Positions 1 to 13,867 of a DNA stretch of 64,000 nt are shown in pieces. Within the stretch, counting starts at the first letter, position 1. Each line of letters opens with the position of its first letter. The position numbers and the translations under genes were made by a program. Source of the DNA: Palaemon carinicauda (Eukaryota > Arthropoda > Malacostraca > Decapoda > Palaemonidae); assembly GCF_036898095.1 (NCBI RefSeq), contig NC_090746.1, forward strand, positions 110,060,606 to 110,124,605. The letters are read 5' to 3'. Below the pieces are notes generated by a model. It saw only the letters and a list, made by a program, of their open reading frames with translations. It ran no database searches and was not told where the DNA came from.

Positions 1-197
1 ACTGGAGTTCTTATATATTAATCAACCAACGTAATATATAAAAATATAAGTCACATATTAGATAAAGAAAAAAAGGATTATTTATATTAACCAGGAACTG
101 TTTGTATCATTCTTTTTATCATTTTGCCGACTGAGTGTCCAATGAAAACATTTCGAGCTAGACCATGCTCGAATAAAAAGAATAGAATTCAAGAAGT

Positions 198-585
<388 letters not shown>

Positions 586-944
586 ATAATTATATGTGGG
601 TTTTTTCAGCGCAATATATTCAAAGCTCAAGAATCCGTAGAATAAAAAACGACAATATTAGAAATTATATTCATCACAACGAGGGGAATTTCATTAAATA
701 ACTAAGTAAATAAAATCTCGTGGCGAAGATCTACACGTCCTGCGTGCTTAAGGGTTAAGTTAGTACACATTAAACCAACTGAAGAGCGTCATTTGAAGTA
801 CCACAGGTTGAAAGCCGAGAGGTCTTCTTTCATACCAATGAAAAGAAACAAGTAGCCGTAATCCATGTTCTTATGAATGCGTGAGTAACGAAAGGTGTGT
901 TCTCTACGTTAGACAGTGGGAGGAGTGTCTCACTTACAATGCAG

Positions 945-2915
945 CACCATATAGAAGCGTTGAATTGATTCTACGGCGCTGAATATCATTTCGAAGAATT
1001 TCTTGTTACTGCAACACCATACAGAAGTGTTGAATTGATTCTACGGCGTTGAATACTATTTCGAAGAATCTCTTTTTACTGCAACACGATACAGAAGTCT
1101 TGAATTGATATGGTGCTGAATCTCATTTCAAAATATCTCTTGTTACTGCAACACCAGACAGAGAAGCACTGAATCTGAATTGAATCTACGGCACTGAATA
1201 TCATTTCAAAGGATCTCTTGTTACTGCAACACCAGACAGATAAGCACTAAATCTGAATCGATTCTACGGCGCTGAATATTATTTCGAAGATTCTCTTGTT
1301 ACTGCAACACCAGACAGAGAAGCACTGAATCTGAATAGATTCTACAGCGCTGAATATTGTTTCGATTAATCTCTTGTTACTGCAACACAAGACAGACAAA
1401 CACTGAATATGAATTGATTCTAGGGTGCTGAATATAATTTCGAAAATTCTCTTGTTACTGCAACACCAGACAGAGAACCGCTGAATTTTATCGATTCTAC
1501 GGCGCTGAATATTATTTTGAAGAGGGTCCTGTTACTGTAACACCAGACAAACCCTGAATCTGAATAGATTCTGCAGTGTTGAATATTGTTTCGAAGAATC
1601 TCTTGTTACTGCAACACCAGACAGAGAAGCACTGAATCTGAATTGATTCTATGGCGCTGAATATTATTTCGAAGATTTTCTTGTAACTGCAACACCAGAC
1701 AGATAAACACTGAATCTGAATCGATTCTAAGGTGCTGAATATTATTTCGAAGAATCTCTTGTCACTGCAACACCAGACAGATAAGCACTATATCTGAGTC
1801 GATTCTACGGCACTGAATATTATTTTGAAGGATCTCTTGTTACTGCAACACCAGATAGATAAGCACTGAATCTGAATTGATTCTACGGTGTTGAATATCA
1901 TTTCGAAGAATCTCTTGTTACTGCAACATCAGACAGATAAGCGCTGAATCTGGATCGATTCTACGGCACTGAATAGCATTTCGAAAAACCTCTTGTTACT
2001 GCAACACTAGTCAGATAATCACTAAATCTGAATCGTTCTACGGCGCTGAATATTATTTTGAAGGATCTCTTATCACTGCAACTCCAGACAGATAAGTGCT
2101 GAATCTGAATCGATTCTACAGCGCTGAATATTATTTAGAAGAGTCTCTTGTTACTGCAACTCCAGACAGATAAGCACTGAATCTGAATCGATTTTACAGC
2201 GCTGAATGTTATTTAGAAGTCTTTTGTTATTGCAACACCAGACAGATAAGCACTGAATCTGAATCGATTCTACGGCGCTGAATATTATTTAGAAGAGTCT
2301 CTTGTTACTGCAACTCCAGACAGATAAGCGCTGAAACTGAATCGATTCTACAGCGCTGAATATTATTTAGAAGAGTCTTTTGTTATTGCAACTCCAGACA
2401 GATAAGCACTGAATCTGAATCGATTCTACGGCGCTGAATATTATTTAGAAGAGTCTCTTGTTACTGCAACTCCAGACAGATAAGCGCTGAATCTGAATCG
2501 ATTCTACAGCGCTGAATATTATTTAGAAGAGTCTTTTGTTATTGCAACTCCAGACAGATAAGCACTGGATCTGAATCGTTCTACGGCGCTGAATATAATT
2601 TTGAAGGATCTCTTATCACTGCAACTCCAGACAGATAAGCGCTGAATCTGAATCGATTCTACGGCGCTGAATATTATTTAGAAGAGTCTTTTGTTACTGC
2701 AACTCCAGACAGATAAGCGCTGAATCTGAATCGATTCTACAGCGCTGAATATTATTTAGAAGAGTCTTTTGATATTGCAACTCCAGACAGATAAGCACTG
2801 AATCTGAATCGATTCTACGGCGCTGAATATTATTTAGAAGAATCTCTTATTACTGCAACACCGGACAGATAAGCATTGAATCTAAATCGATTCTACGGTG
2901 CTGAATGAGAATCTC
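945..2915. repeat. Tandem satellite, 77-78 bp unit, about 25 copies
   Basis: The unit carries recurring words: CTTGTTACTGCAACACCAGA, then CACTGAATCTGAAT, then GATTCTACGGCGCTGAATAT. Spacing between successive CTGCAAC words is 77-78 bp. Early units (945-2080) are diverged and some have deletions. Units from about 2105 to 2870 are more alike and partly alternate between two variants. The array breaks off at the ATTTCAACTAATG sequence near 2920. No protein-coding signal is seen. Confidence 0.95.
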
Positions 2916-3216
2916 TTGTTAATTTCAACTAATGTTCAGACATCCTTTCATGAAACTTTTTCTTGAATAGTAGTGTGTGTGACCCTTCAGAAAATGACAA
3001 TTAAATATTTAGATCGATATGCACACACACAGATTCAACCCTTCCCACCACTGCCCCTTTCCTAACTACTATACGACAGTTTCATTTGTGGGAGATTGTG
3101 GTTTCCAAGTGTACCTCTAGGGGTATCCACCTCTCACCAGGGTATGACTACTCCCTCTGCCCTCACCCTAGGGACGGGGAGAGACCAAGTCGTTATACGT
3201 CTTGCAATGCCACTGA

Positions 3217-3479
<263 letters not shown>

Positions 3480-3536
3480 ATGTATATACAAGTCATTGGT
3501 GCTGTTAAGTTTAGTATAAGAATATTTATATTTTTT

Positions 3537-3540
<4 letters not shown>

Positions 3541-3584
<44 letters not shown>

Positions 3585-3602
3585 TGTGTGTGTGTGTGTG
3601 TA
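3541..3602. repeat. (AG)n-(TG)n compound microsatellite
   Basis: About 20 AG units pass directly into a run of TG units. Low-copy sequence follows to 3804. Confidence 0.95.
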
Positions 3603-3804
3603 CACTCCGATTCCACACTCCCACAAACTGCCGAACCAGCAGATTGTAGTTAGGAGATGGGTGGGAAGGGTTGAACGTGTATGTGTATGTACATAGCTAA
3701 ATATTCAGGCGTTATTTTTTACGACTCGGGTACACTAGATAATATATTTTACAAATTAAAAAATCGGGAATATGAAAAGAGCCGTTCGTGGTGAGTATTT
3801 CCTA

Positions 3805-4046
3805 CACTGTAAAAAAAAAAAAAAACCGTAATTATAATCGGAAATTCTCCGTAAGAATATACTGTTCTCAGCCGTATTTCAGTAAAATAAAGGCGACCGT
3901 AATTTTCATCCTACTTTGTTATCTTTAACGGGATGGTGACTGTAATACTACTTAACGTCAATATACCCGTTTTTAAAACGGTAATTGCCTGGCAACATTT
4001 ATTCCAGGATTTTTACCGTTTTTTTTTTACGGCAGACTTTTAAGTG
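3805..4046. mobile_element. Probable MITE with TA target duplication
   Basis: The left end reads CACTGTAAAA followed by an A-run and ACCGT; the right end reads ACGGCAGACTTTTAAGTG preceded by a T-run. These are imperfect inverted repeats of each other, and TA flanks both sides (3803-3804, 4047-4048). Length is 242 bp with no ORF. This fits a non-autonomous Tc1/mariner-type element; the family is an inference. Confidence 0.5.
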
Positions 4047-4500
4047 TATCCTCACATTGCGCGTAAAAGAAAGAAAGAAAGAAAAAAACTATGTCATTGG
4101 ACTTTTCTATTCAACATCGGCGAACAGGAAGTTAAGAACGGGTGTGTAAAGTCACTGAAATGAGCTCAGAAGTTTCGAGAGAGCTTTTTAACTAATCACT
4201 AAAAGCTGCCGGCTGTTAGGTCCGTTTGAATTCTTAAAAGATTAGAAATGTTCATGGCATGCAGAGAGATGAACTTAACGTTGCAAATCTCGACATGAGT
4301 GTTTCGTTAAAATTGACAAAATATATAAATTATTTCTTTAAAAATAATATTAGATAAACAGGAATAGATAAATAAAAAAATAGGAATTCGCTGATGAGAA
4401 AAGTTGATAAAGGAAAAAGAAATGTTACGTCTATGTTCATCACGAATTGTAAATGATTCTTTAAAAAAAAATTATTATCGAAATCAGCCAATATTCCCTA
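4047..4500. other. AT-rich low-copy sequence
   Basis: No ORF, inverted repeat or recognisable element is seen. The composition is A/T-rich with short homopolymers. Confidence 0.5.
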
Positions 4501-4509
4501 GTTTATATA

Positions 4510-4691
4510 TGACATATCTATTTTGATGTTGTTACTGTTTTTTAAATATTTTATTGTTAATTTTTTCTCATATCGTGTATTTATTTCCTTATTTCCTTTC
4601 CTCACTGGGCTATTTTTTTTCCAATTGGAGCCCTTGAGCATATAGCATCTTGCTTTTCAACTAGGGCTGTAGCTTAGCTAATAACAACAAA

Positions 4692-4742
<51 letters not shown>
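4510..4742 (+). mobile_element. Dispersed (AAT)n-tailed repeat, 5'-truncated copy
   Basis: The 3' consensus is shared with copies at 5787, 6925, 38165 and 63563. It contains TTTCCTCACTGGGCTATTT, then GGAGCCCTTGAGCATATAGC, then AGGGCTGTAGCTTAGCTAAT, and runs into about 20 AAT units. A constant 3' end, variable 5' end and simple-repeat tail suggest retroposition. Confidence 0.75.
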
Positions 4743-4743
<1 letters not shown>

Positions 4744-5264
4744 GAACGTTTAATAGGATCTTTCTTCGCCGAAACTCTTAGATAAATTGAGTCTTTTAAT
4801 CCTATATCTCAGATTAGAAGAGTTCTAATTCATTTTAGTCGACTGATGAATTGATATCTGTAAACTGAGATGTCTGTGAATTCCAAAGGCTTTAAATTTT
4901 CATCTTGCAGTTTACAACACTCATAAGAAAACGAAGAATCTTGAGATGATAAAAACTGCATAAGTAATGTATTAGTAAATAGCCAATTATTCTGTTTTAT
5001 CTATAAATAAAACTATACATTTAAGACTTTATAAATATATTAGTGGTTTCATTTTAACACAAAATAAATATGAGAGCTACCATTTTATAGCTTTCTTGAT
5101 ATATTGAAATCTTTCAAATTATAGATCTGTTTCAAAACTATTATCATTAACGTTCCTTTTATTGCTATGTATTAAGAAGCAATGACATTCTCAGACGGCC
5201 ACAACTTTGTCAGAGCAGCTGACAATAGAATTTCAATAGTTTCAAATCCCTCGTGTGAACAATA

Positions 5265-5461
5265 CTATAGTCCATTTCTTTTATCGAGACATATTTGCAC
5301 CGACTCGTAGCAGTGCCCTTTTAGCTCGGAAACGATTCCTGATCGCTGATTGGTTAGAATTATCTTGTCCAACCAATCAGCGATCCGGAAACTTTTCCGA
5401 GCTAAAAGGGCACCTCTGCGAGTCGGTGCAAATATGCATCGCTAAACGAAATGGACTATAG
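5265..5461. mobile_element. Palindromic MITE, ~92 bp inverted arms
   Basis: The two halves are nearly perfect reverse complements. Both ends are CTATAGTCCATTTC in inverted form. The arms share ATTTGCACCGACTCG, CCCTTTTAGCTCGGAAA and GATCGCTGATTGGTT around a short centre (about 5358-5366). The 68-residue ORF spanning it is an artefact of the palindrome. TA dinucleotides lie at both edges, but the target duplication is ambiguous because the terminal CTATAG is itself palindromic. Confidence 0.85.
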
Positions 5462-5783
5462 TTTATATACTTCCCTAGATAGTGGAAAGACACAATAATT
5501 CTCAAATTGTTGTAGTGAGACCAAACGTTGCTCATTGTCTTGATAAAGATTTATTTCATTTATGTATATGTTGTCGCAAGTTGTAGTAAAAAAAAAAAAA
5601 ATCTAGAAATTTTTCTTGTCCTACTGACCATTTCATAAAAGATTTATTTTTTCTAGTCGGTAATTTGAGCTTCAGTCTACAATGAAAAGATAAGTGACCT
5701 CACATTTCATATCGGAAAAATATAACACGCACCTATAGGCCTAATCTTAAAAAGAATAGGAAATCCAAATGATGTATACTACT

Positions 5784-5786
<3 letters not shown>

Positions 5787-5859
<73 letters not shown>

Positions 5860-5990
5860 AAGCCAAGCTACAATCCTAGTTGGAAAAGCAAGATGCTATA
5901 AGCCCAAGGATTCCAACTGGGAAAAATAGCCTAGTGAGGAAAGGAAATAAGGAAATGAATAAACGATATAAGAAGTAATGAAAAATTAAA
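5787..5990 (-). mobile_element. Dispersed (AAT)n-tailed repeat, antisense copy
   Basis: An (ATT)n run at 5787-5858 is followed by AAGCCAAGCTACAATCCTAG and AAGCAAGATGCTATAAGCCC. This is the reverse complement of the 3' consensus described at 4510. It is truncated at its 5' end near the adjoining CA/TA repeat. Confidence 0.75.
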
Positions 5991-5992
5991 AT

Positions 5993-6108
<116 letters not shown>

Positions 6109-6639
6109 TGTGTGTGTATTTATGTATGTACACGTACATGATGTGTACATAACTGCTGTTTACGGAATCCTAAAGCTTGCCCTACCATCACTCAAACTTC
6201 TACATAAGTAACATTCCAGTCATTGATCTTCCAGGAACTAAGGTTGTTAATCCTGTGGCCTCTTTCAGAAACTAAGTTTATTGTAATTGGAGGCCTAACG
6301 GCACCTCTTATTTGTGTAATAATAGTAGTTATTGCGGTAATAATATAAGTGTGCTGTCGTATGTACAGTAATTAGTTTTGGTTCCATGAATAGGTTTAGG
6401 CTCTATAGTACATGGTTTGGTATTCCTTGACTATTATTACATCTCCAGGTGTCAATATTTGTATAATATAGTTATACAGTGAATTTAAGCTACACAATTC
6501 ATATACAGGGCACTTTTCATTTAACGGCAATTACCAATTCTGAAAATACATACATACATACATATATACATACATGCTGTACATATATTTATAACTATAA
6601 TTACATTTATCTTTATTACACAAAGTTTTTAACGATAAA

Positions 6640-6817
<178 letters not shown>

Positions 6818-6924
6818 CACATGAAAGACATCCCCCCTATTTTTACACAATGACCTAAACAATAATATTGTAATCGGACAGAAAAGATAAGAACTGATTA
6901 GATTTGAATTATTGTTTGGTTGTT

Positions 6925-7036
6925 TATTCTCTTGTATATTTCCTTGTTTCCTTTCCTCGCTGAGCTATTTTTCCTTGTTGGAGGGAGCCCTTGGGCTCAT
7001 AGTATCCTGGTTTTCCAACTAGGGTTGTAGCTTAGC

Positions 7037-7101
<65 letters not shown>
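6925..7101 (+). mobile_element. Dispersed (AAT)n-tailed repeat, third copy
   Basis: TTTCCTTTCCTCGCTGAGCT, the GGAGCCCTTGGGCTCATAGT block and CTAGGGTTGTAGCTTAGCTA lead into about 21 AAT units. It is the same family and orientation as the copy at 4510, truncated at a similar point. Confidence 0.8.
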
Positions 7102-7102
<1 letters not shown>

Positions 7103-9485
7103 GAGTGACAGGGACGCGCAGCTTTCCAAACTACTTCACATAAGAAGAGTCTCCTCATGAAACCTCACCTGATCTCTGTCAAACTCGCCAAAACATTGAA
7201 GACAAGTTCAGTAGTATTACGAGGAAGTATCTGATGTCTCTGGAAGGAAGTGTCAAACTGGTACAGAGTGAGTTTTTGCAAGACACTTTTAATTTCTACT
7301 TTTATTAATTGTGTAATATTAGAATATAATCAACGGAGTGACGTATTGTAAACGAAAATGGTTTATCATATACGACATAACATATTGAAGTACTGTGGGC
7401 GAGTTGTTTAGGGTAGCCTACCGTAACTAGCATCTTTGTAAAGGAAAAATAGCTGGCAATATATGACAAGATAATTTCTCATCATAACACTCACAGGGAA
7501 ACAGTTTTTTTGTTCATTACTTTGTGCGTTGTAAAAATTGTTGCTGCTGGCCTGGCAATGACACGCCAACGTAGGTAATGTTACGTGGGGCTGTGTTAGG
7601 TTAGGTCTTCTGATTTAGTTACTTCGATTAAACTAACCTTTTAGAGCCTTTGTATATCAGCGGCCAGTTCCTCATGCGTTGATTACAAAATGGACATTAA
7701 CTAACCTAAACTTCCCCCACTTAACCTACAAGACGTGTCCTTACCTACCTACCTAGCAGGGGGGCGGCTAACTCCCCCTTGTGACCCCCCTTAGACTGCC
7801 GGAAGCCTTTATATATCAGCGACCAGTTCCTCACGCATTGATTAAAAATGGACATCAACTAACTTAAACTTCCCCCCTAACCTAACCTACAAGCCGTGTC
7901 CTTACCTACTTACCTAACGCCCCCCTGAAACCCCACCCTGAAACCCCCCTTACATTGCTATTTTGTAAGTTAGTCATAATGATACATACAGGTGGCCGCT
8001 ATCATACATACACCCCGACTGCCGTATTCTATGTTTGCCGTCATCATACATGCAGGTGGCCGCTATCATACATACACCCCTAACCTTTTTCTATCCCCAA
8101 TCTACAAATCTTGGTTGATGTATGATACATTAATTTTTATCGAATATGAAATTCACCATTAAAATGAAGGACGGTCTTTAATTTTTATCGAATATGGAAT
8201 TCACCAATAAAATGAAGGACGGCTGATTATTTTGGCAAATTTCTCTGTATGGCTAATGGGGTCTTGGGCTTAATAACTTGCGTATCGATATGATCGTCTG
8301 AAATGTCAGTACAATTTTGTTTTCTAAGTCCATAGTTTTCTTTTGAGAGAATGCTTGTGGGTTACTGTGCGTACAGTGCTTGCATTTGCTTTTTGCATCT
8401 GTATTCTGTGTATGATGTAATCATTAGTTGGCTATGTTAACCAATCAAGAGCTTTCAGATACTTATGCATAAATTCTGGTTTTATTATAGTTACGGATGG
8501 GACAAGCTTTCCTACTAAGAAACTGGTGTTTCCTACAGAAAAACAGTGAATTTGACTTCATTTAAATTATGATAAAACCAGATTTAATGAGTGTGGTCAA
8601 ACTGGTATTCTGTTTGTTTGCTATTGAAATGAAGGTGAAATTCTGTTAAATCCTGCTATTCACTACAGGAAACATATTTTCTATTTGCAATGTCCTGTCC
8701 GTAACTATAATTGTACCTAAATTCCCAGATGTTGTTTTACAAGTCACTTTTTCCCAATCCAGCCTCAGTTTATCCATGACTACCATCGGAAGAATATGTT
8801 TTCCACGGGAATTCAATCTTATTTCGATATTTAGTGTAATTTAATTTTCTTTGGTCATTGATTGTTTCAAACACCCATTTAGTATACAGTATAGCTATTG
8901 TTGTTTATGTGAAAGTAAAGGGGCGAGTTTAGTTTGTTTTAACAATTGTAAACTTAATTATTACTTGTCAAATCAATTTTATTTATGGGGAAATTGTTGT
9001 TTATTTTGGTCTGAATTACGATAATGTGAAGCTAGTTTTACGATTTAAGAAATCTGATTTAGTGTTACCATGCCAGGAGTGAAGCCGGCTGGTTGATAAG
9101 AAAACATAGGGTTGAGACTTGGCTAGGTAGTAGTTTAATTGAAGTGATAAACTTTTGACATTGTTTTCTGATTTGTCAGAAGTGACCAACTCGTGTAATG
9201 AAGAGTCTTAGATTTGCTGTCTTAATTCATTCTCATTTTTTAAATACAGTAGCTGGCATTGTTGCACCAAGTTTTGGCATCAGTGGTTACCTTTGCTTTT
9301 ATTATAGTTGATACCTATTAAGCTGAAACCTACAGCAAATTGTCCATATATAGACACTATTACTATTGAGAAATGCTTTTATACTCTGTAACGTTCTAAA
9401 ATCAATTTACCTTATTAGAAACATGACTAAAATCCATTACCATAACCTTTCACCACAAACGGTGAAGTTATGGACTTCCGCCAAT
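7102..9485. other. Low-copy sequence with three short tandem duplications
   Basis: No long ORF is present. Local duplications: a 159 bp unit starting at 7646 and 7805 (TATCAGCGGCCAGTTCCTCA version), a 64 bp step of the CAGGTGGCCGCTATCATACA word (7989, 8053), and a 48 bp unit starting at 8131 and 8179 (TTTTTATCGAATATG). A GTGAGT donor at 7268 could end a 5' UTR exon of golgin-84, but this cannot be proved from sequence alone. The rest to 9485 is unremarkable intron-like sequence. Confidence 0.55.
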
Positions 9486-12400
9486 GTGAATGTGTGCAAA
9501 AATAAATACAAACTTTCATTCTTTACATAGGAATACTGTATAATGTCACCGAGGCTGGAAGACGGCTGTTCAAACTTTTAACGAGGTGTCAACAATCAAC
9601 TAGTGTTTACCAGTAGGCAGCGGGGAAGCAGCCCCCACTTGCTCACTGACAAACCATCCGTTTGTGGAGACGCATGTGTCTCTATTGTTAGGAGACTTTT
9701 GAAAATTTTCATGTTAAATGATAACCTTGGACATTTTTCCCAGCATAACTGGCTTCTTATGGATATTTTCCTTGAGTAGGAGATTTGATTAAGGCTATCA
9801 TATCCATTAACTCTTTAGATTGGCTAAAGGTGAACACTCACCTTTCTGTCTTGGAGTTAGACTTCCCTGAAGTTGAAGGAAGTATGTTTCCTTGTTTGTT
9901 TACATACGCGACCAACAGGCGCCTTAGCGAGTACTGTTGATTCAATGTTTTCAACCTCACTAAGTAGCAGTCGATTGCTTTGCTTACCAATCGCCAGACT
10001 TGGTGTGCGATCAAGGCGCTTTCAGCAACTTTAGGGATGTACTTAAGGCTAAGCTCTCTCAGTGTGCGTACAAGGTGAACGCAGAGCTTTCACCTGAGCG
10101 TTATGCTGAAGGAAAGCTGTCTCTCAATGGGCTCATTGTGCTCTCAAGGTGAACATAGGACTCTCACCTCCTGAGAGATATGCTTAATGCAAGCTGTCTC
10201 TCATGTGAGCCTGGGCTCAACAGCGTTTGGTCTAGGTGAATGCAGGACTCTCACCTGAGTATGCTAGCTCTTCGGAGCGTTTCCACATCTCCTCAGACGT
10301 GTTGGCATGGCCACGCACACTCGCCTGAATGCCCTTTAGATTGGATGACCAACCTTATTAGATCCCTGGCATTTGCTCAGCCTGTTAGGGGTCTAGAATT
10401 GGTGGTTTATTCCACCGCAATGAGAGATAAACATATGCATTTATGCACACAGTCTCCGGTGTTCGCATATTTGTCCTGATTTTGGGTCAAGATTAACCAG
10501 CATGGTTTTCTTTAGCTGACAATTTTGTCCGATAGAATTTGGGTCGACATTACTCACTCACTTTGAAATTGAAGAGCATCCATTAGGGAGGGTCTTTAAT
10601 GAATTATAGGAAAAATCAATAAATGAATGTACAGTATACAAATTCTAACATCGACCCTACATAAAAGTGGGAAAAGATGCAGACAAAGAAGACAGTATAC
10701 AAATTCTCTCTCTTGCCTCCTAAGATTTACACCTTGGAATTCTTGGGTATTCCTGTAAAGGATTCCCAAGTTTTTCAGACATGACTTGATCCAGATTCGA
10801 GTTGTTTTTGGGAAAGTATAAATTGCAGCTACTTTACATTTGTAATACTCTTTATGGATAGTGAAAGAAATAGGGGTGCCTAAGCTTCCACTGAGGATGA
10901 AGAAAACCATAAGGGTTTAAACAATCTTGTGTTTTCTCCTCAACAGTCCACGGCTGCAATCATCTTGGTACTATTTCACTCTTGCTCTTTATAGCAGGCA
11001 AACTTTTGAACTACGCCCTCATGCAAGACGCTTTGGAAAGTTACCACACAGGTTTGCGACGCAACATCTTCGGAATGTTCTCTCTTTGGTTCATCATCGC
11101 ATCTCAATTGCTCAGGTAGTTGCTTGCGACTGATTGTGCACCCTCTCACCTGTTTGCAATCGGTGGCACTCCTTTCAACTGCATTTTTTTTATTCGGTCG
11201 CACACCTTCTCTCTTGGCTGCTAGATTGCTCATCCATTGGAGTAATTTTTCTAACTCTTATTTATTTTTGAAAAACACTACACAAGGTAAAGAAGCAGGT
11301 TAGATAGTAAATGATTTCTACACAAATGCAAATCTGAGAAGGTACTCCGTTCATACTGTATAACTAGGAGGAATGCAATTACTTTCCAAGGGCTCTAGTA
11401 AGCAGGCCACCGATCTAGTAGTTGCATTTGCTAGCGCCCTCCAAGCCTTTAGCGTGTCACCCTTTGCCGATTGACCTGGGACCCCGTACCCTGTTGCTCC
11501 TTGCCTTCTGCTTTTACTACCGAATAGGCTTCGGAAGGATGGTAGCTGATCATGCTCTTCGTTAGCACAGTCCAAAGATGGGTGCTGACCCCTGACCAAA
11601 GGATGTTGGCAAAACAGCCATAGCCCATCGAGAAGTTGACTTTTGAGGTTGAGAACGTGTCTGGAGGCTGGAGACCGGTGATAAAGCGTCTTGCTGTCGA
11701 ACAAGTTTGTACACCAAACTTCATTTGAAATAGACTGCAGCCAGGGTCAGGTAAGCAATCAGACCGCTGGACTTTATGGTTACTGTACAATAAACCTCAA
11801 GGATGCATATTTCCAGATCCCAGTTGTTCCTCCCTCCAGGAAGTATAGTACCGCTGGTTCATGGTAGAGGTTATACCAGTTTAGGTGGCTCTCTTTTGGG
11901 TTATCAAGAGTCTGGGCCAACTCCAACAGGATACATCTATTACTGTATCTGGGCAACTAGTTGATATTGATGGACTCAGTGGACTCTTCTCCTCCACACC
12001 GGTCCAGGCTTCTCTCGTTTTGTCAAGATCTCGGGATTGGGATAAATTTGGAGAAGTCGAATCTCAATCCAAGATAAAACTTGGCATACTGTACTTAGAA
12101 ATGACGATAAGCACAGTCAAAGGGAAAGTGTTCCCGTTGCAGGATTGCTTAGAAAGATTTCAAGAAGTTGAGGTTCCATTTCTGGAGCGAAGCTCTTTTC
12201 AGGCTGTAGTGGCAAAGATTGCTAGGACACTTAGCTTCCCTTGAACCCCTAGTTCCGAACAACCCCCTCAGCCTGCGTTCTTTTCAATGGCAAATGAAAA
12301 CCCATTGGTTGCAGAGCAAGGATCCTCCCAAAATTATGTTTGCAATTGAGGAGTAGAGACAAAACCTGGAGTGATAGTTTTCCGACACCGACCTCCTCGA

Positions 12401-13609
12401 AGGCACAGACTTACCCTCCCCCCTCTGGAATTTAAGCTGTTTATGGACGCATCAGAGAAGGGGTGGAGAGCACACCTCCAACATGTGGTGTCATGATGGT
12501 GGTCCGATTTAGATTGGCAGTGCCACATCAACTTGGAACTAAAATAAACCTTTCTTGCTCTCCAACATTTTCAACCACTCCTGTCATACCACTTGGTTGT
12601 ATTGATGAGCGACAACACAACCGTAGTAGCATATCTACAGTAAACAAAGAAGAATGTACTATTTTATGGCAGCTCTGCCTTCTAGCCATGCAAACCCTGC
12701 AATCTACAGTGAACAATGTCATTGTCTTGTCAGCATGCTTCATTCCTGGCAAGAAGAACATCCTGGTAGACAAACTGAGCCGGAGGACTCTGATAGTTGG
12801 GTCTGAGTGGTCTTTAAATCCTCGGATAGCAAACACAATACAGTACTGTATGTATTGACTTCTGGTCCGTCGGAGATAAACCTTTTTGCGATGTCTCTCA
12901 ACCGGAAACCTCTGATATTCTGTACTGCTTTCTGGTCCCACATCTGGAAGTGGCATTCTAGGATGCCTTCCAACATCTTTGAGACAATCTGGATGTCTAT
13001 ATCTTTTCCCCCATTCTGCCTAATAAGGAAGGTTCTCAACAGAGTCAGATTGACTCACAACCTCAACATGATAATAGCTCTGCTATGGCTGCAAGTAGAA
13101 TGTTACCCGGACCTCTTCTGCTGCTGACGGAGGTTCCGAGTAAGATGCCTCCCCATCCCTACCTTCTGCAGCAACCACACACCAGGATCTTTATAAGAAT
13201 TTATGCAAAAAGTTATGAAACAGATGTTTTGATACCTTAGGAGGTCATCCTCCTCAGTTTATCAAGCAAAATGGGCCATTTTTTGTGGTTGGTGTGTTGG
13301 AAGGGGTGTTTCTCCCCTCAGAGTCACTATACTGTAACTCTAATAGCCAAATTTTTACCGTATCTCCGAGAGGAAAAACCTGCTCGGTGTCAGCGGTGGA
13401 AAGCTATCACTTAGCCTTGAACCAGGTCTTTAGGCTGAAAGGTGAGGCTGTAGCCTCCCAGCCACCAATAGGTAATCCAGTTGTCAGTTATTTACACCTT
13501 GTTATAAGTTTTAACTGCCGTGTTCGAGCTTCACTGTTATCTATTCTCCTAACTAAAGGACTCAGGTTTGTACAGTTAGGAAAAATACAAATTACTTAAA
13601 ATATTTGTG
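9486..13609 (+). mobile_element. DIRS-like retrotransposon E-A, decayed (family 2)
   Basis: The right end reads GGTTTGTACAGTTAGGAAAA and then TACAAATTACTT, the terminal signature shared with E-B (20460) and E-C (33376). The left end (9490-9690) is an inverted copy of 13430-13609: left TTCAAACTTTTAACGAGGTG pairs with right CACCTTGTTATAAGTTTTAA after complementing. Between them are decayed reverse transcriptase, RNase H and tyrosine recombinase N-terminal fragments. The recombinase then passes into the right repeat, so its C-terminal half is deleted. No internal complementary region remains. The element ends about 75 bp before a golgin-84 exon. Confidence 0.75.
11780..13440 (+). pseudogene. E-A pol remnant (RT, RNase H, recombinase N-terminus)
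   Basis: Several fragments survive in different frames. LKDAYFQIP, the reverse transcriptase motif containing the first catalytic Asp, is at about 11793-11820. MSDNTTVVAYL, the RNase H region with a catalytic Asp, starts at 12605. FIPGKKNILVDKLSRR, the RNase H C-terminal motif, is near 12733-12783. YQAKWAIFCGWC, a tyrosine recombinase core-binding motif, is at about 13260. Stops and frameshifts separate all of them, so no product is expected. Assignment to a YR retroelement rests on the order of the fragments and the flanking repeats. Confidence 0.7.
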
Positions 13610-13700
13610 ATATTTATATTTTTTCCTTGTTGTATATTACTGTACTTAGAAGTAGTCACTCAACCTTTAAATAATTTCCATCAGGCACAGAAATTACAGA

Positions 13701-13867
13701 ATGTCTTGGATAACGGACTTAGCTGGAAAAGCTGAGCATCTTCTCAATAAACTTGACACTGAGGCGGCAACAGTTTTAAGTAAAGAGAGAAGGAATTCTG
13801 TCACAAATAAGTCACCGTATAAATACAATGCAGCAAATACAGTGTCCCAGGCTGGAAATTATGAGAG
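13701..13867 (+). CDS. GOLGA5: Golgin-84 (GOLGA5), first coding exon
   Basis: The exon begins at 13685 after a CAG acceptor (TTTCCATCAG), so a 5' UTR intron lies upstream. The ATG at 13701 opens MSWITDLAGKAEHLLNKLD, a close match to the conserved N-terminus of golgin-84 proteins (MSWxxDLAGKAExLLNxxD). The donor is GTATGT at 13868 and leaves phase 2. Golgin-84 is a C-terminally anchored Golgi membrane protein with a long coiled coil. It tethers COPI vesicles within the Golgi stack, works with CASP and binds Rab1. This exon holds the first 55 residues of the cytosolic N-terminus. The gene name comes from recognition of the family, not a database search. Confidence 0.93.

Noticed and set aside
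945..2915. Regularly spaced repeats resembling a CRISPR array
   Set aside because: Units are contiguous tandem copies without unique spacers and there are no cas genes; the window is eukaryotic.
5255..5461. 68-residue ORF
   Set aside because: Spans the arms of a palindromic MITE.
13600..13700. Golgin-84 promoter immediately upstream of the ATG
   Set aside because: A pyrimidine tract and CAG acceptor lie just before the ATG exon, so this is an intron end and not a transcription start.
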